From Rhizodiscina lignyota (Eukaryota; Ascomycota; Dothideomycetes; Aulographales; Rhizodiscinaceae): a stretch of DNA of 64,000 nt. Position 1 is the first letter of the stretch. Every line of letters begins with the position of its first letter. The notes beneath the pieces were generated by a model, which was given only the letters and a program-made list of their open reading frames with translations, made no database searches and had not been told where the DNA came from. Of this stretch, positions 11,363 through 22,008 are shown one piece after another. The translations under genes and the position numbers were made by a program. The stretch spans positions 434,001 through 498,000 of the forward strand of contig ML978121.1 in NCBI GenBank assembly GCA_010015805.1, in the 5' to 3' direction.

Positions 11363-12339
11363 AGTATCTTGCTAATAAGCGGGCTTCTGTCCACTCGATG
11401 GTACAATACCCTGTGTGATATTTAATCAACGCATCGTTTTCGCATGATATAAGTCAACGAGTCCGCAAGGTGGCGAATAGGTGATGGAACTAGTTTCACC
11501 GGGCACTGCAAGCTGACGTAGAAGTGTTAAGAGGATTCTTCCAGAGCAACTAGAGTACGTGAGAATCTGGAGGCCTACTAGAGTCAGCGTCTTGCCACTA
11601 TCTAGAAATGACAACATATTTTCCACGACCAGATGCTCAAATTATATTAAGAAGAAACTCAATGGGTTAAGAGCAGAACCATGAGTATTCTGCCCTGCCC
11701 GGACTACTCACCCTGAGTGTCACGTGGTGGCCAGGCTTCTCCGCATTGCACTATTCCCAACGGCGTAAGGGTACTTCAGGTCATCGGGCCGCGGCTACTT
11801 AGGAACTCAGGTCTGCATAAAGCCAGCCCCTTTTCTGTTTCCTATCGCCACATGGCACTTTCGAAGCTGGTGATCCTGCGGTAGTCCATATACACTACGT
11901 CCGGCGAGATTAGCATCACGATGTCTCCTCGATTGCTCGCTGGGACAGCTTGTCAGCACTGCCACGATCGCCTCACTGGTTCCCAGAAGCAAACTGATCA
12001 GCATGCCTCACGAGATCTTTACCGGATTGTTTGTGGCAGAAGCTGTCACATATGCAAGAGCTCGGGATCCAGATTCGGCCACAGCTGAGTTAGCCCTTGC
12101 GCAAATCCAAAGCTGTCAGTTGCTCTTTCATGAAGTCCGCGAGTTTTTGCGATCCGGCTACTCGGGTAATGGAATTATTCGACGGCCTGTTGAAGAAGAA
12201 GACTCCCGAAACCATAGGACAACAGGCGCCGCTGCAAGAATTGGACGACGTAATGGATTTCGAATGTTGGACGATTGGGGCATAATATTTTTGGGAGAGT
12301 ATAATGCATTTCCACAGATGTTCCCAGAGATGATCGACG
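11363..12339. other. Intergenic region with possible decayed coding sequence
   Basis: Plus-strand frames around 12003-12350 (one with SCQLLFHEVREFLRSG, another with ATRVMELFDGLLKKKTPE) look like shifted pieces of one protein. I cannot name a family. The rest holds nothing that I can support. Confidence 0.3.
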
Positions 12340-12667
12340 GAGGTGATTGAGAATCTATAAACTGGCCGCTACCCATCGACTTCCTTGGGGCCACTGAACG
12401 CTGCTGCCACAGCCAAATAATCAAAACTGACGTCTAATAGCTCAATGACGTTACCCCAAAGGTCTGCCATATAAAGGCACTTTAGACCAGACCGCAAAGA
12501 GTCCACTATAGTGCCAATTCGGCAGCCACCAGTCTGTACCAGAGATGCGCTTGACGTGTCGGGATCAGGATCGGTGACACAGATATGAAAGAACCTGGAC
12601 CTGTTGAAAGCTGGTGGAAGCTCTCTTCCACGCTCTCCGGGTATATGCCGAAGCTTGCTGCGTCTGG

Positions 12668-12675
12668 CTCTTCAC
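12668..12675. repeat. 8-bp target-site duplication, left copy
   Basis: CTCTTCAC directly abuts the left terminal inverted repeat. The identical copy is at 13029-13036. Confidence 0.9.
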
Positions 12676-13028
12676 CAGGGTGTCCAATAATCCTCTGGGA
12701 TTATGGATTATCATAATCTTAATAATCAAGATTATCATAATCTGATTATAATCCGATTATAATCCTAGTACCTAAGCCTAGGGGGGTAGCATCTAAACCT
12801 AGAGGGGCTTAGGTCCCGAAAGCTAGGTGCTCTAGGGGTGTGCACAGATTATTATTTTTAAAATTTAGAGTATAGTAATTAAAAGTTACAGCTACCTAGC
12901 TTTAGGTACCTAACCCTTCTAGGGCTAGGTACATCCAGATTATAAGAGGATTATATAATCTCATAATTAGGATTATCATAATCTAACCTAATCCATAATC
13001 GTTCATAATCTGATTATTGGACACCCTG
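12676..13028. mobile_element. 353-bp non-autonomous DNA transposon (hAT-type MITE)
   Basis: The ends are perfect 17-bp inverted repeats: CAGGGTGTCCAATAATC on the left and its reverse complement on the right. The same 8 bp, CTCTTCAC, flanks both sides (12668-12675 and 13029-13036), which is a target-site duplication of hAT length. The interior is AT-rich, has no coding frame, and carries many subterminal copies of an ATTATCATAATC-like word in both orientations. CAGGG termini and an 8-bp duplication point to the hAT superfamily. The perfect ends and duplication suggest a recent insertion. Confidence 0.9.
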
Positions 13029-13036
13029 CTCTTCAC
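13029..13036. repeat. 8-bp target-site duplication, right copy
   Basis: CTCTTCAC directly abuts the right terminal inverted repeat. Confidence 0.9.
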
Positions 13037-13223
13037 TGCGTTTGATATGCTGAAGGGCTTCAATGCGCTTGGGACCCAACATCTTCGTATGCCAATCTGT
13101 GACTTCGACAGTGTTGCACACTGAGACAACTACGTGGTTGATCACATGATTATGGTGCTACAGCGGTTAGCACAAATTAGAATTCCAGCGGCCCGGTGTT
13201 AGGTATATTCTTAACTATATATA

Positions 13224-13241
13224 CAATTTCGAATTAACAAC
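13224..13241. repeat. 18-bp direct repeat, copy 1
   Basis: CAATTTCGAATTAACAAC is found identically at 13910-13927. The inverted half GTTAATTCGAA is at 13983-13993. Confidence 0.7.
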
Positions 13242-13345
13242 TGTCGGACGAATAGGTAGTATGGCTAGCCGCACCCTGACTTGAGCTAAGCTACCTCCTT
13301 ACACACCTCTAGTCAACCGGCTGGGGCTGTGGGGTTTATGGGAAC

Positions 13346-13391
13346 TAGGCCCAACTTCCGTTCGCCCCCGTTCGAATCTCGGTTGGGCCTA
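13346..13391. other. Hairpin with B-box-like loop followed by T-runs
   Basis: TAGGCCCAAC and its exact reverse complement GTTGGGCCTA enclose 26 nt containing GTTCGAATCTC, which resembles an RNA polymerase III B box. T-runs follow at 13394-13432. A weak A-box-like ACAGCGGTTAGCAC lies about 200 bp upstream. This could be the tail of a tRNA-derived SINE or a decayed tRNA-like gene. No complete tRNA cloverleaf can be folded. Confidence 0.35.
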
Positions 13392-13909
13392 TTCTTTTTG
13401 GCTTTTTTGTTTTACTTTTTTCTCTCTTTCTATTTAATTTTCAGGTATCCGTTAGGTCTATTATTATTTCACATTTTCCTTCCCTTTTTGTATAATACGT
13501 GGTGTTGAGGGACGGACAGCGGTTTCTATGGCCTAAACTGCTTGCGACATATTGTGTTGAACACAATAGTGCGTCGGTCACTCCTGAGGCCGATCCCAAG
13601 TCTCGTGCTTAGTGCGGCGCCGAGATTCTGAGGGCTAAATTCTTATGTATTTAATCGGCTCGAGAGCCTAGAGGGCTGTTGTCAGAGAATTCTGAGTGCT
13701 AAGCCCTTTCAAACGTTTTATATCTCTTGTTATACAGGTTTTAATTGCGATATAGCTTTAATTACTTTAGAATTCGCTATTTCTAACTGTTATTATATTA
13801 GTTTCAGGCGCTATTTACACTAAGGGTTTAGATTTCACATGTTTTATCACTGTATATATCGATCCGAGCTGCGCTCGAATTCTAGTAGTAAGATCGCCTT
13901 CAATTAATG

Positions 13910-13927
13910 CAATTTCGAATTAACAAC
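13910..13927. repeat. 18-bp direct repeat, copy 2
   Basis: Identical to 13224-13241. An inverted half copy follows at 13983-13993. Confidence 0.7.
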
Positions 13928-14459
13928 ACGTTTTCAATCTACATTTCATAACAGATCAAATCTTTGACAGCTGTCGTCCCTCGTTAATTCGAATTCACCT
14001 CGTTTCACAACGAAATTCACGAATCCTTACTATTTCGATAGCTCGCGCCTGATTTTCGTCTAACTTAGAGTGGTGCGGGAACATCCAGACAAAGTGAGAG
14101 CATGTTAGTCTTATAGCGCGGCAGTAGAATCATTGACCTGCCTTTAAGAGCATCTCATGAATTATCCCTGTAAAAGGTAGCCGGCATGAGTGCCTCTATG
14201 GCCGCTTATATGTAGTCTACGCTACCCGATGGATTGTGCTAACCGTGTTCGGAGCACCCGAAATACATCACTGGAGGCGGGAGCAATTTCCGTTCGCTAA
14301 TCCCGCCGGTGAACAGTGTTTATCAACGAAATTTCTAGCTAAACATGTAAAGCCTGTTGGAAAGTCTCAACATTTGCATCTTTCCATATTGGCACACAAA
14401 AGAATTAAAACATCATTTCCTCAGATTTTCTCTTCCCACAAAGGTGCATCGTGCGGGAC

Positions 14460-15760
14460 ATGTCAATGCCATATGTTTGCCGATGGGGCATCCTGGCGAC
14501 TGGAGGTATCGCCGAGTCGTTTGCGAAAGACCTGCTCGTCGATCCATCGACCCGGAGCGTGACAAAGATTCGCCATACCATTACCGCAGCTGCCAGTTCT
14601 TCTGGAGCATCCAGGGCGCGGAAATTTTTAGAGGATCTTGGAGTCGCAGATTCTGCAAGCTCATATGGATCTTATGAAGAACTGGCCCAAGACCCGAACG
14701 TAGACATCATCTACGTCGCTACGCCCCATTCTCATCATTTTCAAAATGTGATGCTTTGCTTAGAAGCGGGCCGAAATGTCTTGTGCGAAAAGGCGTTTAC
14801 TGTCAATGCAGCGCAGACCAGGGTTCTAATTGACAAGGCTCGTGAGAAAGTAGGTGCTCCTGCCTTTGGCATAGACGGTCTTGTTCACATAAAGGTAGAA
14901 TCTCTTTCTCATGGAGGCGGTGTGGACGCGTTACTTCCCGCTATCTGAATATTTGACAGACACTATTCTTAATGGAACAATAGGATCCGTACAGCGGTAA
15001 TGTCGTCGATCATTCCAAGATTGTGAGTTCAAGCTGACCTTTATGCAGTGTTATCGCAGACCTGTCGGTACCAACTGACCCAGATGTAGCGAATTCCGAA
15101 AGTTTAAGCCGGATCGAAGACCCTAAGACTGCTGGAGGGGCACTTCTCGAACTTGGCGTATATCCCATTAACTGGTGCTTTCAAGCGATTTACAACGTCA
15201 TTCCAGCAGATATCAGATCGCCTCCAAGCGTGAAGGCCGTAATTAAAAAGTACCCTTCCGGTGTTGACGAGACGACAAGTATGATACTTGTTTTCCCGCG
15301 CCCAAGCGAATATGGCGGCGACGCTCATGCTTTTGCCACGTGCTCGATAACTCCAGGATCACGCTGGAGGGAGACAAGAGCGCCTCAGCCTTCGGTACGG
15401 ATTCTCGGGACTAAGGGGGAGCTGGAGTTGTATCACCCCTCATTCCGACCTGCGCGTACTAGGCTAATGACTGAAAATGGTGATATCGTCGAGAAAACTT
15501 GGCCACATCCAGGTCCAGGGAAAGGAAGCAATTGGTACAACTGGTACCGCGATGAACGGCTAGCTGAAGGTGAAGCAAGAGGGATGGCCTGGCAGGCAGA
15601 CGAAGCTGCGACAGCCCTCTCCACCGATCAGAAGGAGAGCAGTAAACAGAGCCTCGAGGAAAGTTTGGTCATCATGCAGGTCATGGACGAGGTCCGTAGG
15701 CAGGGAGACCTTGTGTACTCCGAGGAACTGGAATCGACAGCATATCCCTTACAATTGTAG
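14460..15760 (+). CDS. Gfo/Idh/MocA oxidoreductase (dimeric dihydrodiol / D-xylose dehydrogenase-like)
   Basis: Three exons, 14460-14849, 14899-14996 and 15049-15760, with introns of 49 and 52 nt, give 399 residues. The N-terminal NAD(P)-binding fold opens RWGILATGGIAESFAKDLL. ATPHSHHFQN and the catalytic Lys in CEKAFTVN (usually CEKP) follow. The conserved block NLFLMEAVWTRYFP is complete only when both introns are removed, which confirms them. The C-terminal domain includes GGALLELGVYP. The group oxidises sugars such as D-xylose or trans-dihydrodiols with NADP. Which substrate is used here cannot be told. A second ATG two codons downstream is an equally good start. Confidence 0.88.
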
Positions 15761-16724
15761 TTTCATTACGCAATGTTTCTAAAGAAGAGTCTTTAGAGGT
15801 AGCGAGGCGCGGAGGCGGTAGCAGGACGCCTACCGATCTACAGGTTATAGTTATCAAGGCCAATACGATTACGTCGCGACGAAAGCAACAACACTACGAT
15901 GTCTAAAGGTGGAAAAGCAGAAGTTTACTATCGCTTGATTCAGATATTCGTCAGAAGAATTGATATCGTCAAAACGGCAAAGGAACACGAGCTTCGACTG
16001 AAATGCGTGCACCAATATTCTACCACACTATTAAATCTTCTCCTATTATACATAATGCTTAAAATATATGATTAGACTTACTAGAGCGTAAGGAGAGATA
16101 GTCGGCTATTTATATATTCCTACATCCTTACTCTTGACTCAGGCTGCGCAGGTAATAACCGCTTAAGTCACATCGAAGACCACTGTCTTATTCAACTGAC
16201 TCGTTCAACAAGAGATTCACTTTATGGAGCGCTCGCTTCCAGATTAACGGTGTTAGTTTCATCGAATGAATGGCTCTATAAGCAATGTAATTAAACAACA
16301 GCTACCAGTACGAAAACTGAACTTTTGAACACTTGCTTCTGAGGGAGATTAACCCAATGATCGTCTTCGCCAAGAATCATGTTCCGCTCCTATACCACAC
16401 ATCATTATATCATCGTTCCAGTCTTCTCTCGAATCCTCGATGTTATGCGAATCCCAAGGCCCACGCCCGTTGGAATCTCCCTAGATATCGACGGCCCAAC
16501 GGGGTCGAGTGTGATAACGCCACTACCATGGCAATATCCAGAACACTCGTTCTAAGCTAGCAGTGTCTCCTGGTCTGAGTGACACATGGGTGATGGTAGC
16601 GGACGCTGAAGCCGAAGTTCCAGAAGCCTCTCCGCCGGCCCATGAAGCGTAGTCCTTGCGGTTTGGCTGGTGTGATCATGCTAGGGTTTATGGTTGCGTC
16701 AACAATCAGGTCTCGGAGTTGGGA
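15761..16724. other. Convergent intergenic region
   Basis: Both flanking genes end here. Short frames such as 16333-16560 show no family residues. Nothing else was recognised. Confidence 0.45.
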
Positions 16725-18224
16725 TTATTTGGGAGTTGGATTCAGCGTCAATGCCTTCAGTTTCGCTAGAGATGGAATGAGAAGTAATATCGTGAACATG
16801 GTGTTTGGCTTCAGAACGTCACTTCTCCGATCACTAGTTCCTTGTCAGTCTGTATGCTGAACCACAAAGATTCCTGGTACGCTTACCCATTCGACTCTTT
16901 ATCCATTGCCAGCCGAAGAACAGGTTCCCTTGGTTGTTAAATGTGAAAGCGTCGATTGGAACTGCGAATAGACTCGTCATGAAGGAAAGGGGCGTCTGTT
17001 ATAAACCCCAAGTGAGTTTCCATGAACCGCAAATTTGAGTATAATAGTAGTAGGATGACTTACGAAAACAATTGTAACCACCGTGAAGAGCATGATGAAG
17101 TTGTTGAGACTTCTTGCATATTGAGCTTCGCTGAGAGATCCTTGCGATTCTTTCAATTCCACGAGATATTGAAGCTAGCTAAATATTAGGAAGCTAGAGA
17201 CACTTCTCGCTCTTTCGAACTGCAAAGTAGACTTACGCCGTCTTGGATTCTGCCCGCATCCCCATCCATCTTGTTGATCCGCTCAATGAGACTATGAAGC
17301 CCACAGTCTTGTTTGAACCCGTCCCTGTGGTCCTTAGGGGTTCTCTGAGCCCTTTCCCGGCACTCGTCGTCTAGTCCTGGCCAAAACATCTGGGAAAATT
17401 GATCCACGACTTCAGCCTGAGTTTCGAGGAAGCGACGGAGCAAATTGAGCTCGTTTCTAATATCTTTGATCTCGTAAAGAGCTGAAATCTCCGCATCGAT
17501 AGAGTTGTGATCTACTCTGTGATTGTCTAAGTCATCATCGAGTGTTGTTTCCGACGAGATCATCCTCTCTGCCAAGGCCATTATTCGTTTCTTCTGATGT
17601 TTCTCCCTGACAGAGTTGACAAATCGATTGAGGCATCTAGCCTCATGGTTTTCTTGCAGCAAGGAAATAAGTGACTGTATTTGCCGAGGATGATATTCCT
17701 CGCCCCACTTAGAGGCGGAACTTACCAACTCAGCAATACGGCAGTGGAATATATCTAGAATATGTTTACCCAGCCCTGCATATCTATGCTCATCGAGGAA
17801 TGTGACACACTCGTACACTATATGCTCTATTAGTTCTTTAGGTTGGCTGAAAGAGCTAATTCCACTCTGCCGTATTGTCTGTAGGAGCGAGTCCTCTCGC
17901 CCCCAGTGCCATCGTTCAGGGAAAGCGGTAATAATCGTTCCTTCAGTCAAATTAGTACCAGTGAGGCATGGGTTTACGTGATGTTGAAAGCCTACTGGTG
18001 TCTATTTTCCATAACCAGAGCTGCTGAATCTGATTCGGAGCCACAACAGCTGCGTTCAGCAAGGATGCTTGAGGAGATATTATATTGGGCTTTATCGTCG
18101 ACCCTGGTGGCATCGGAGAGGTTAACGGCAGAGTTGCTTGCTGAAGAAGTGGCGGTGGTTGAGATAGTTTGTTCGACTGCCTAAGAACAACAGTATTGCT
18201 CTCTCCAATCTCTAGAGAAGTCAT
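16725..18224 (-). CDS. CorA-like membrane protein (fungal Mg2+-transporter-like), five exons
   Basis: Exons 17996-18224, 17237-17940, 17064-17174, 16887-16995 and 16725-16840 (introns 55, 62, 68 and 46 nt) join in frame to 422 residues. The first junction yields LWLWKIDTRTIITAFPERW, the diagnostic block before the helical cytosolic region of fungal CorA-like proteins. Long charged helices follow. The end has two membrane segments: NNFIMLFTVVTIVF running over a junction into TPLSFMTSLFAVPID, then FTILLLIPSLAKL. CorA carries a GMN motif after its first membrane helix. Here NNQGNLFF stands at that place, so ion selectivity is uncertain. Such divergent proteins are numerous in Pezizomycotina and mostly uncharacterised. 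Confidence 0.78.
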
Positions 18225-18379
18225 GGTCTGTACAAGGGCAGGTTGTTGACCTTGAGAAATTCATCTCCAGCCCTTGGGTATTCATATAGCTTGGTGTTCG
18301 TGATGGTATGCACGTAGTACCACTTCTGGCTTGGCTGGTCGTACTCCAGCCTCCATCCGACCGGTGCTGGTACTGCCAT
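18221..18379 (-). CDS. 52-residue WW-domain-like frame overlapping the CorA-like start (ATGA)
   Basis: ATG at 18379 opens MAVPAPVGWRLEYDQPSQ. It continues with KWYYVHTITNTKLYEYPRAG, matching the WW consensus (GW, YY, T-x-T, terminal P) except that the second Trp is Tyr. It ends with TGA that shares bases with the ATG of the CorA-like gene. It may be a 5' exon of that gene through a junction I could not place, a short upstream frame on the same mRNA, or an independent tiny gene. The close spacing and shared strand favour one transcript. Confidence 0.45.
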   Translation of the reverse strand: MAVPAPVGWRLEYDQPSQKWYYVHTITNTKLYEYPRAGDEFLKVNNLPLYRP

Positions 18380-20390
18380 CGTATAAATCTGAAGAGAATT
18401 TGTGAAAAGGTTGTCTGACTTAGAAAATAACGTAGCAAGGTTGCACCAGAGAGGAGGAGAATCAAGATACGCAATGTAGACTTAAGGCTTCAAGTCAACT
18501 GCAGCTCAAGCTTTTCGGCCATTCTCGTGGCATGGATTGGGGCTAAGGCTACAAGAAGGGAGACAATTAATCAGAGAGATGGCCGTTTACCAATCATGGA
18601 GAAAGGGTGTGGTCGACGGCGAGTCCCAATCAGAGTGTAGCGTCGTTCGGATATTCTACGACGTGGTAAGCTCCGGATACAGGGGCCATCTTCAGAAATT
18701 ACCCAGTCATCGTCAGACGCGTTGGCACTGCCTCGATGCTTTCGAAATGTTCCGGGGCCTGTTTGCTCCTTGAGCAACCGCGTCGACAGGATAAGCGGAT
18801 TGGGCGAATCCTGTATTTCGTGGTGTGATCAGCCTTGCAAAGCGTTTTTGTGGCTTGCTGAAAACGAGAAGTAAGAAGGAAAGGAAAGTTAGCCGGCTCA
18901 CTCGAAAGCAGTAATAATGAGAAGATAGCCGTAAGTACTATACTAGATGGGCAACCTCGAGTCCTCTAGACTCCAGGCAATTCGTAGCTTAAGTCCGTCT
19001 TAATAGCTGGAGACAGAGAGGCGCTTTTATGAGCACTGTTCCCTTGCAGAACTCATCGAAGAGCTCAGTCGGCTGCGTGAGGCTTCGATTGTGTCGACAG
19101 CAATCGCGCACAGCTTGTGTCTTTTTGGATGCGGATACTGATTCGCTGTTTAAAGGGCGCCCTGCGCCTACTGCCAGTTGCAGAATCGGTGTCCGGCGCA
19201 TGGCTTTCGCACGGCTTCGACTTTTTGAACCCCCGGGGACCGTACTAACCGCTATACTTTACAAGACTTATTGCAAGATCTCGCTGATAATACACCTATG
19301 ACTGTTTTTTATTGTCAGAACATTACGCTGCGCTACACTTTGCTACCCCAGAGTCTCGGCGCTACAGATCCTCTACTCATCGACGCCAACCCTCTTCTGT
19401 TCACGACAGCGAAATACGAAGCCATTCGAGGAAAGACGTTACAGAGGTCAATTTTCATCTTATACTCGTTACAAATGAAGAAATATACTTATAGCTCTCT
19501 TGATCAAGGCATCAATAGCTTTCGAGTGGGCGTGGACTGAGGTGTTCGAAAATTTGGAAGTCGAGCTGTTGATATGAGCCGCTGGCGCAGAGCCGCCATC
19601 ATATGAGAGTTGAACTGTGAACTTCTGAAGGAACAAACGCATCGTGAGGCTTCGAAGCTAAGTATGAAAAGAAGAAGAATGTGCTAAGTACTATAGCTTC
19701 CTAGCCTGTTGACACCTCTCTGATGCGGAGCGAGAACGATACAGCGACGAAAATTTATGGCCTGCCCGTTTTGACACACGTGAGCGTAGATACCAATTGA
19801 GAAGTCTGCGGTGCTGTCATGTAAAACTCAGGAAGACCATCGAGCCACAAATTTTATAACTTACGTGAAATTCGTTGGGGAAAAAATAGTGCGGATTCTC
19901 CCAAGAAGGTGCAAAACTTTCTGATGTTCAGTTGGATTCCGAGGTGGGTGCTTCATACGAAGTGTGGTTGAGGAAGTCGAATTTAGACCTTCTGTTGTGT
20001 ATATTACAAAAGGAGATGTGTCGAAGGTGGTCCGCAGCTGCCAGAAGAGTACTAAGGAATACCTATCCCGTCGCATTCCTCGGCGGGCGTCCGGCAAAGT
20101 TTGGTGAAAGCCATTTTCTTCATCACTATCATTGAGAATAACACAGGATTCAAATTTTACAAATCCCATGATTGCATCATTCCTAAGAGCAGAAAATTTG
20201 GTTTACTCCATATAAACGACTCGTTCGGCCAGAAAAAGATCTGTGACCGACGCATCCCTCGGAATAGTTACGTCGACATGCTCTCAAACACTCGAACACA
20301 ACTATTGCTTCAACATTGGATTTAAAGCTCCAAACACTCAATTACATCCACTAGTATCCTTCCCCTGTCATAATCCCGACCATTATCGCA
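18380..20390. other. Long gene-poor region
   Basis: A minus-strand frame at 18571-18777 (with SDDDWVISEDGP) lacks an ATG and might be an exon. I could not connect it. Other frames on both strands look random. The last 100-200 bp should be the promoter of the endonuclease gene. Confidence 0.4.
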
Positions 20391-21539
20391 ATGGAACGTG
20401 ATATATCTCCACCTCCCACAAAACGCCGCCGGATCTCAAACGGTTCTGATGTGAAAGTGGCAAAGAGCAAGAGCAAGGAAACCGATCAACCAAACCCAGA
20501 CACATCGCAATCTCTCCGAATTTTCACCTGGAACATCAACGGAATCATACCCTTCCTCCAAACCCCAATCACAAAGTTTTTCTCCCCGTCTACATCATCC
20601 ACCACCACCGCCTCCAAAGCCCCAGCGTCTCTCCGCACATTCCTCCACAGACATCATTTCCCCCAACTCCTCTTCCTGCAAGAAGTCAAAATCCCCGCCT
20701 CAGACCTCAAGACCCAGCGCGCCGTCACTGCCGCCGTCGACGACCGCTTGGACGCCGACGACGAGGAGCATGGACCAGAGTACGTCGTGCACTTCACGCT
20801 TCCCAGGGACAAATTCAACGCCAAGGGCTTCGGCGGGAGAGTGTACGGCGTCGCGAGCATCATCCGAAAAGACTTCTACGATCAGCATGTCACTAGCGTG
20901 CGGGACGTCGAATGGGATCTGGAAGGACGCGTGAGCGTCGTCGAGTTGAAGGGCAAGCTGGCGATCTGGAACATCTACGCCGTTAATGGGACGGATGCGC
21001 CGTACCGCGATCCGCAGACTGGACAGGCGAAGGGTACTCGACATGATCGGAAACTCGCGTTCCACAGACTGCTCGTTGACGAATGCAAGAAGATGGAAGG
21101 GGATGGCTGGACGCACGTGCTAGCAGGAGACTTCAACGTCGCGCCGGCGCGGATCGATGGGCATCCGAATCTGCGGACGTGGCCGGCGCAGCATGTCGTC
21201 AACCGCGCGGACTTCAATTCGAGGTTTCTTGATGGGAGGAATGGAGTAGGGTTGCGGGCAGTAGATGTGTGGAGGGCGTTGAAGAAGGATGAGAGAAAGT
21301 ATACGTATTACCCAAGAGGACGGGAATGGGGAAGTAGCTGTGATCGGGTGGATCTAATATTGGCATCGCGGAAATTATGGGAGGATGGAGATGTGCTTGA
21401 TGCCGGGATCCTGGACAGTCCGCAAGAAAGAGGGCCGAGTGATCATGTGCCATTGTGGGTCAGAGTGCGGTACGAGTGCGAGAAAGAAATTCAGGATCGT
21501 GATAGGGAAGAGAATGAAGGGAAGCGAACAGAGAGCTAA
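20391..21539 (+). CDS. Endonuclease/exonuclease/phosphatase family protein, ExoIII/APE1-like AP endonuclease
   Basis: A single exon codes 382 residues from ATG 20391. A short basic segment (PPPTKRRRIS) near the N-terminus resembles a nuclear localisation signal. The catalytic motifs of the ExoIII/APE1 branch appear in order: FTWNINGI, LFLQEVKI with the metal-binding Glu, IWNIYAVNG, LAGDFNVAP, SSCDRVDLILAS and GPSDHVPLWV with the Asp-His pair. The family cleaves DNA 5' to abasic sites in base-excision repair. Fungal APN2 is longer and carries a C-terminal GRF zinc finger. This protein stops after the catalytic domain with a charged tail, so it may be a shorter paralog rather than APN2 itself. 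Confidence 0.83.
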   Translation: MERDISPPPTKRRRISNGSDVKVAKSKSKETDQPNPDTSQSLRIFTWNINGIIPFLQTPITKFFSPSTSSTTTASKAPASLRTFLHRHHFPQLLFLQEVKIPASDLKTQRAVTAAVDDRLDADDEEHGPEYVVHFTLPRDKFNAKGFGGRVYGVASIIRKDFYDQHVTSVRDVEWDLEGRVSVVELKGKLAIWNIYAVNGTDAPYRDPQTGQAKGTRHDRKLAFHRLLVDECKKMEGDGWTHVLAGDFNVAPARIDGHPNLRTWPAQHVVNRADFNSRFLDGRNGVGLRAVDVWRALKKDERKYTYYPRGREWGSSCDRVDLILASRKLWEDGDVLDAGILDSPQERGPSDHVPLWVRVRYECEKEIQDRDREENEGKRTES

Positions 21540-22008
21540 TCCCACCTTACGGAACGACCGTGGTTTGAATTCACAGCGGTGACACGCACACCAGGCCAGG
21601 ACGAAGGCGGGGCATTGGTTAAGAGACACCTCGACTCCATTGACTATACAAAGTACAGCGCTCCTCGCAAAACCATCATAGCAGGCTTGAGGACTGGGCC
21701 GTTGCCGGACTTCACCCCCAACCGCATGAGGCAGCGAAAGAGGAGGCGTAAGCTATGTATAAGAAAGGGATTATCCAAAAGAGATCTTGACCCAAGTTTT
21801 GGAAATAACCCAATCACCACCATTATGAAACGACAAGAGGGGAAATGTATGCACAATTTGATCTTCTTCTTCCTCTACAAGTTGATTATTTGCTGAACGC
21901 TGAAGGCAGATGTTCGTGACGCGTGAGTATCGACGCTAACAAGGTATGTCAGTAAACTGTGTAGTTGAAGCAACTGATGGAGACCGCTTACCATACTAGA
22001 AGCATCGC
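21540..22008. other. Convergent 3' intergenic region
   Basis: This lies between the 3' ends of the endonuclease and HEX1. No feature was recognised. Confidence 0.45.

Larger units (their letters stand above)
12340..13160 (-). pseudogene. VOC/glyoxalase-domain gene relic split by a MITE
   Basis: On the minus strand the N-terminal part (INHVVVSVCNTVEVTDWH, then MLGPKRIEAL) lies at about 13050-13160. The C-terminal part (FFHICVTDPDPDTSSASLVQ, TGGCRIGTIVDSL, LKCLYMADLWGNVIELLD) lies at about 12370-12600. WGNVIEL is the usual metal-ligand Glu block of vicinal-oxygen-chelate enzymes. The two parts are separated by the 353-bp element at 12676-13028. Removing the element and one 8-bp target copy restores adjacency, but the frame around the junction is still disturbed and there is no start ATG. 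So the gene was probably decaying by other changes as well. The original substrate is unknown. Confidence 0.7.
13161..14459. other. AT-rich, repeat-bearing gene-free region
   Basis: No gene was found here. The stretch contains an 18-bp direct repeat, a matching inverted half, a strong hairpin followed by T-runs, and an imperfect inverted repeat (GAGGGACGGACAGC near 13508, GCTGTCGTCCCTC near 13970). It looks like degraded mobile or repeat DNA, possibly altered by repeat-induced point mutation, but no family can be named. The right end holds the promoter of the gene at 14460. Confidence 0.45.

Noticed and set aside
13346-13391. A tRNA gene around the GTTCGAATC motif
   Set aside because: The T-stem pairs poorly, and no acceptor, D or anticodon arms can be formed at the right distances.
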